DNA of 64,000 bases, from the NCBI RefSeq assembly GCF_046630445.1, contig NC_092341.1, positions 220,470,001-220,534,000 on the forward strand, given 5' to 3'. Made by a program: the position numbers and the translations under genes. The DNA comes from Rutidosis leptorrhynchoides (taxonomy: Eukaryota; Streptophyta; Magnoliopsida; Asterales; Asteraceae). Below the pieces are notes generated by a model that had not been told where the DNA came from, searched no databases, and saw only the letters and a program-made list of their open reading frames with translations. How positions within the stretch are numbered: the first letter of the stretch is position 1; every line of letters begins with the position of its first letter. Below are positions 59,991-64,000 of this stretch, in pieces.

Positions 59991-61942
59991 CCTAAACTTA
60001 AATGTTGACCCACTTTGGCTAATATAACTTGCAATTTCAAGTATGGTCTTTTAGCAATTCAAACTTTGAACAAACTCAAAATACTTGACAAATTCAAAGA
60101 ATTACCTCAATACTTATGTCAATCTTCAAAGCCTTTAACCAATCTTCATCAACTTCATGGGAATAACTAGTGGCAATCCTTGACAAAATTTTCAATCTAA
60201 ACCTCAAAGGTAACCACCACATCTCCTAATAACGACTTCAACTCCTCAAACTTCATAATCTTTACACAAACACAATTCCTTCATAATTTACTAACAACCA
60301 AGGGCTTGGCTTCAAATATTACCCAAAATTACAAAATGGGTGAAAATCAAGAGGTGGTGTGCCAAGCCACTTATTGTCTTCATGATTAACAACAAGCAAA
60401 ACTTCAAACTTCAAAAACATCCTCAAAAACTCAAACATTCAAGCCTAAACTACTCTTCTTCACATTTCCAGAATCAAATTCTCATCAAAACACAAACATG
60501 CATCTTAGAAAGGCTTAAGATCAACAATATTCGCAAGAATATCATATTTTGACCAAATCAATCACTAATTAAACTTTTTAGAGCAAACCTTTCTAGGGGC
60601 ATTCTTCAAACCATCATAGAATCAAACCTCACCGTCATACCCAATTCTCCTCATCACAAGTCAAGGATTGCCCATAAGCTTCTTTTTGATGTATGGAGCG
60701 CCAAGTTACATGAGTACTCCACGAAAAATGTTTAACCTTAGGGAAAACAATGCTTTTTAGAAAACCATTTATGATTTTAAAAAGGGAAAATAAGTCAAAT
60801 TGTTAGGCAAGACATGTTTTCTGAAATGTTTATGGTCTTAAAGCTTTATGCATCCAAAGCCATCCCGGTTTTGGGACAACCGCACAGATAGCTAGTTTTC
60901 CGGTATATCACAAAAGTGAACTACCTCCCGGTTCGAAGGCGATGAGACAATAACTATCTTGGATTCATAAAGGCTATGTGCATGCAAGCCATCCTGGTGG
61001 TGTGGCGACCGCACGAGTAGTTACTCCCCCTGTAACCATACTATTCTGTATCAATGGCGATGGGAAAGCAACTACCTTGGGTATGAGTTTTTCGGGGGGT
61101 TTATGGCACGATACTTGAAACACTTTACTTTCAAGCTTTGGTCTATTTGATTTTTGACTTTAACTTGGAAGACTTTACTTCCAAGTATGGTATGATTCTG
61201 GAAGACTTGACCTCCAAAAATATGGGAGGACTTGATTCTCCTGAAAGTGTTTAAACATTTAGCTACTTCCCACATAACAAGCTTTTATGCGTATGTTTAG
61301 AAAGTGTAGGAAGTAGAAACTACCCTTCTGTTAATTGATAGAACATGGTGTCATAGACTTTGGCTATGGCATGTGTTGTCTAAGAAATACTAGCACAAAG
61401 CCATTGCTCCTAAAAAGGATAGCACATTGTGAAGCTCGGTGGCTCCTCTTCCCTCCGTATGATACATCGGTGTGAAACATCGTGAAATGAGACTTTACTT
61501 CCACAAAAAGGTTGGAGTTGATTCACCCCAAAAGGTAAGTTATGGCTTTATTTGACCAAAGATTTTCAATTAATTCAACAAGTTACTTGGGAAAATTATA
61601 AAATTAGGTCATAATTTTATTAAAATGAGTCCACAAGAATTTGTCTCTCCCCTCACACTTGAGATCATGTAATGCCCTCATTACATGAAATCGAAATAAA
61701 ATAATAAATTCGAGAGGACAAAATAAATAGTTGGAGGATCAAATGTACCCGAGGAGATGAAGGTATTCTGTATGCCCGAGAGACATATTAAATTAACGTG
61801 GCTAATATGTTTTGATCCAAGTCGGGTCATACCGAATAACAAGCTTACCGACACCTTAATCATATTTGATCTTAGCGATTAGATCGTTGATTAAATACAC
61901 GACACTTGAACTTTAAGAAAAATGGTTTTCTGAAATATTACT
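59991..61942 (-). mobile_element. Athila-3 internal 3' region
   Basis: Non-coding. It includes two diverged copies of a module with aagccatcc, ggtg.gg.gaccgcac and aactaccttgg (about 60860-60962 and 60980-61080). It also has repeated gaagacttgacctccaa-type text (61160-61240) and the internal hairpin at 61666-61687 with its polypurine-like tract at 61645-61660. It appears to be cut on the right by another element. Confidence 0.55.
61645..61687 (-). other. Internal hairpin plus polypurine-like tract (Athila-3)
   Basis: Minus strand CATGTAATG-AGGG-CATTACATG, a 9-bp perfect stem, is followed by atctc and aagtgtgaggggagag. Confidence 0.7.
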
Positions 61943-62570
61943 TGATGTGTATATATATAAATTATGGAATAATTTATATAATATGAATTTAATTATTTAT
62001 AGGTTAAATAATTAATTAATTTATGTTACATTTTATATAAATTGGTTTTATATACTAAAATGTACATAAAAATAAATATGGAAGTTTTATAAAACAAATT
62101 TTATAAAATCTAACTTTTATAAAATTAATTTTATAAACTAACACATGGAAGTACATTTCAAGTAAGAAAAAAAAATTCTGCATTCTCCTTGTTCCTAGCT
62201 GCTGGCTGTGGACTTTGTGTGCTCAAGAGAGGGTTCTTTTTTTTTTTCAAGCTACATTCAAGTGTAATTAAATCCTAACCAAAGCTAGGGTGTTGGTGCA
62301 CAAGTTTGGGGTATTACTACTTGAGGTTTCATACTTTTGGAGCTCCATTCATCATCATCATCATCTTCATCACTAATCAACAAGCTTGGAGTAGGTATAA
62401 TCTCTTTTCTTGCTTGTAGTTTGTAAGTATATTTCATAACTTGATCCTAATTGGGATTTAACTTTAAATGATTAAAGATATACAATGTTATAAAATGGTA
62501 ATTACATGCTTCCGCTTTAATTTGATTCTTAAATGGTTTTAAACATTTTGTAACTTGTTAAATTGCAACA
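61943..62570 (+). repeat. Putative 5' LTR of a Copia-like element
   Basis: It ends ttgcaaca at 62570, and a primer-like tggtatctagagcc follows at 62572. The start is a guess (tgatgtgtat at 61943). The other LTR is off the window. Confidence 0.4.
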
Positions 62571-62571
62571 A

Positions 62572-64000
62572 TGGTATCTAGAGCCGAAATTGTTGAAATA
62601 TGCTTCGAGATGGTTATTAAACTCACTATATATTTTGCATTTTATGTACATGCATGAATGTAAAATGCAAAAATTAATTGTTTGGGTGGGTTTATGTTTA
62701 TGGCCGAATTATTGGACACCCAAAATGGGTTTTGGGTTGTTCCATTTTGGTCATATTTGGTTGCATGTTGTAGTTCACAATCTTAGCCTTGACCTTGTGT
62801 TTGGTTGCATTCTTGTTTGGTTGTTTAATTATTCATTTGATTTGTAATAATATTTAATCATTTGGTTTGTAATATTATTCATTTGTAATGTAATTTATTT
62901 TATATTTGGTATGTAAAATAGATTAGGTTGTATTTTCATTTTCTAGAGAAAAATGTATTAGGATAAATTTTTTGTAAAGAGAATGAAGATACACAAGATG
63001 GAGCAAAAGAAGATCACATGCATTTGGATACAAGATTTAGTGGGAGATTTTAAATCTCCTACTTTGTGTTATGACCCATTAACCGGTGACATTTGTTTTC
63101 GGCTAAACAAATGTCCACCAAAAGGCTAGATTGTGAACATATTATTTTGCATGTGTGGTTGTTTTGTTGTTTGATTATAGATTGTATGTTTGTTTGCTAC
63201 AACAACATCGACAAAACTAAACTATAATTTAATCGGTTAAATTGGAAATTTTAATCACATGCAAAGAGCTACACTTTAATTTAATTGGTTAAATTAGACA
63301 TTAATAACAACATGCAAAACGACAATTTAATTGGTTAAATTACAAGTGGCAAAAGGATTTAATAATTGGTTATTAAGACACAATAAAATGGTTCATTTTC
63401 AAAGTAATAAAATTGGCTTTATTACATAATATGAAAATGGATTTTCACATGTACCATACACTAAATGCATGTTGGTGTATGTCATAATAGTTTTCTTAAA
63501 CTAGAAATTATGAAAACTTAAAATCCTTAAATTAACAAGGCAAACAAGTTAAACGCCATCCTTTTATGCAACACTTAAAAATATTGGGGAACTCATAATG
63601 GGATAAAGGTCACCTAACCGTTATGAGCAAACTAATATGATTGAGGTAAATTTCGCACACTTGTGGGATAAAGGTCACCTAACCACTTGTATGTTAAATT
63701 TACATGTTAGCACAAGTAGGACGACTTGATTTGGGAATCATGAACTTAGGGTCACCGAAGCATGAGAAACAAATAGACGTTGATGGGATAAATATGCCAT
63801 GCAAAAGGATTGCATGATCCCATAACTTAGAAGTTTCAAAAGGATTGCAATTGTCATATAATGACTACCTAGATAAATCAAATGATGGGATAAAGGTCAC
63901 CTAACCGAAATTTGATTTACCGTTGGATTCTATAATTTAATAAATATCAATTGGATTTAAAGGGTATTGATTGTTAAATTAAAATTGATACTTAAACAAC
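62572..64000 (+). mobile_element. Leader of the Copia-like element, partial
   Basis: Non-coding leader after the primer-like site. It contains three hairpin repeats taatttaattggttaaatta (63225-63342). The phrase gggataaaggtcacctaacc occurs three times (about 63600, 63664 and 63893). No gag is reached before the window ends. Confidence 0.4.

Noticed and set aside
62563..62847. 94-codon frame at 62563-62847
   Set aside because: Starts at the LTR/primer-site junction of the Copia-like element and shows no domain, only leader-like sequence.

Overview
This window is eukaryotic plant DNA, almost certainly from a eudicot. It is AT-rich, has one spliced nuclear gene, and is otherwise packed with nested LTR retrotransposons and smaller transposons. 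The LTR families (Ty3 LTRs of the TGTRACGACCCG type, Athila-type elements primed by a tRNA-Asp-like site) look to me like those of Asteraceae. That family-level placement is recollection, not something the sequence proves.

Layout. 1-1408 is the end of an LTR whose start lies off the window. 1409-1675 and 33294-33317 are two pieces of one older LTR, split by a 31.6-kb nest. The host of the nest (1676-33288, target duplication tttat) is a large element with LTRs of about 3.6 kb, no pol, and a 3.5-kb internal region, so LARD-like. Its 5' LTR has been hit twice: by a 17-kb Athila-type element in reverse orientation (2530-19485, duplication atatg) and by an inverted 4-kb solo LTR of a related family (19706-23733, duplication aatca). 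The older LTR itself sits against a broken LINE-ORF1-like reading frame (33318-34649). Next come a foldback element, a small Mutator-like MITE, and a 2.3-kb gag-only Copia element with identical LTRs (36407-38740).

The only host gene I can support is a four-exon Nudix hydrolase on the minus strand (40509-41629), with a TATA box and a G-box/ABRE cluster upstream. It is followed by a decayed Copia element (42034-48252), a deleted PIF/Harbinger transposon (48619-50330), and a third Athila-type family (LTR pieces 50510-51579 and 59505-59953). That third LTR is split by a gag-protease-only Athila element (51580-59504). The right end (about 61943-64000) looks like the 5' part of another Copia element.

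The most interesting signals are structural. (1) The large Athila carries a 14-bp perfect palindrome in pairs whose centres are exactly 32 bp apart, at four places: both LTRs, the leader, and upstream of the envelope-position ORF. The flanking bases covary. (2) All three Athila families have a different, family-specific paired GC-rich motif just upstream of the LTR TATA box. (3) All three have a covarying AGGA-loop hairpin directly before the polypurine tract, and a second copy of the hairpin-plus-tract module inside the element. (4) Two unrelated elements (Copia at 47.5 kb, LARD at 28.2 kb) each carry a decayed fragment of the same part of a poly(A)-binding protein gene, the RRM2-RRM3 junction. 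(5) A structured leader just upstream of gag is shared between the Copia gag-only element and the large Athila element. All coordinates and comparisons were made by eye, without alignment software.
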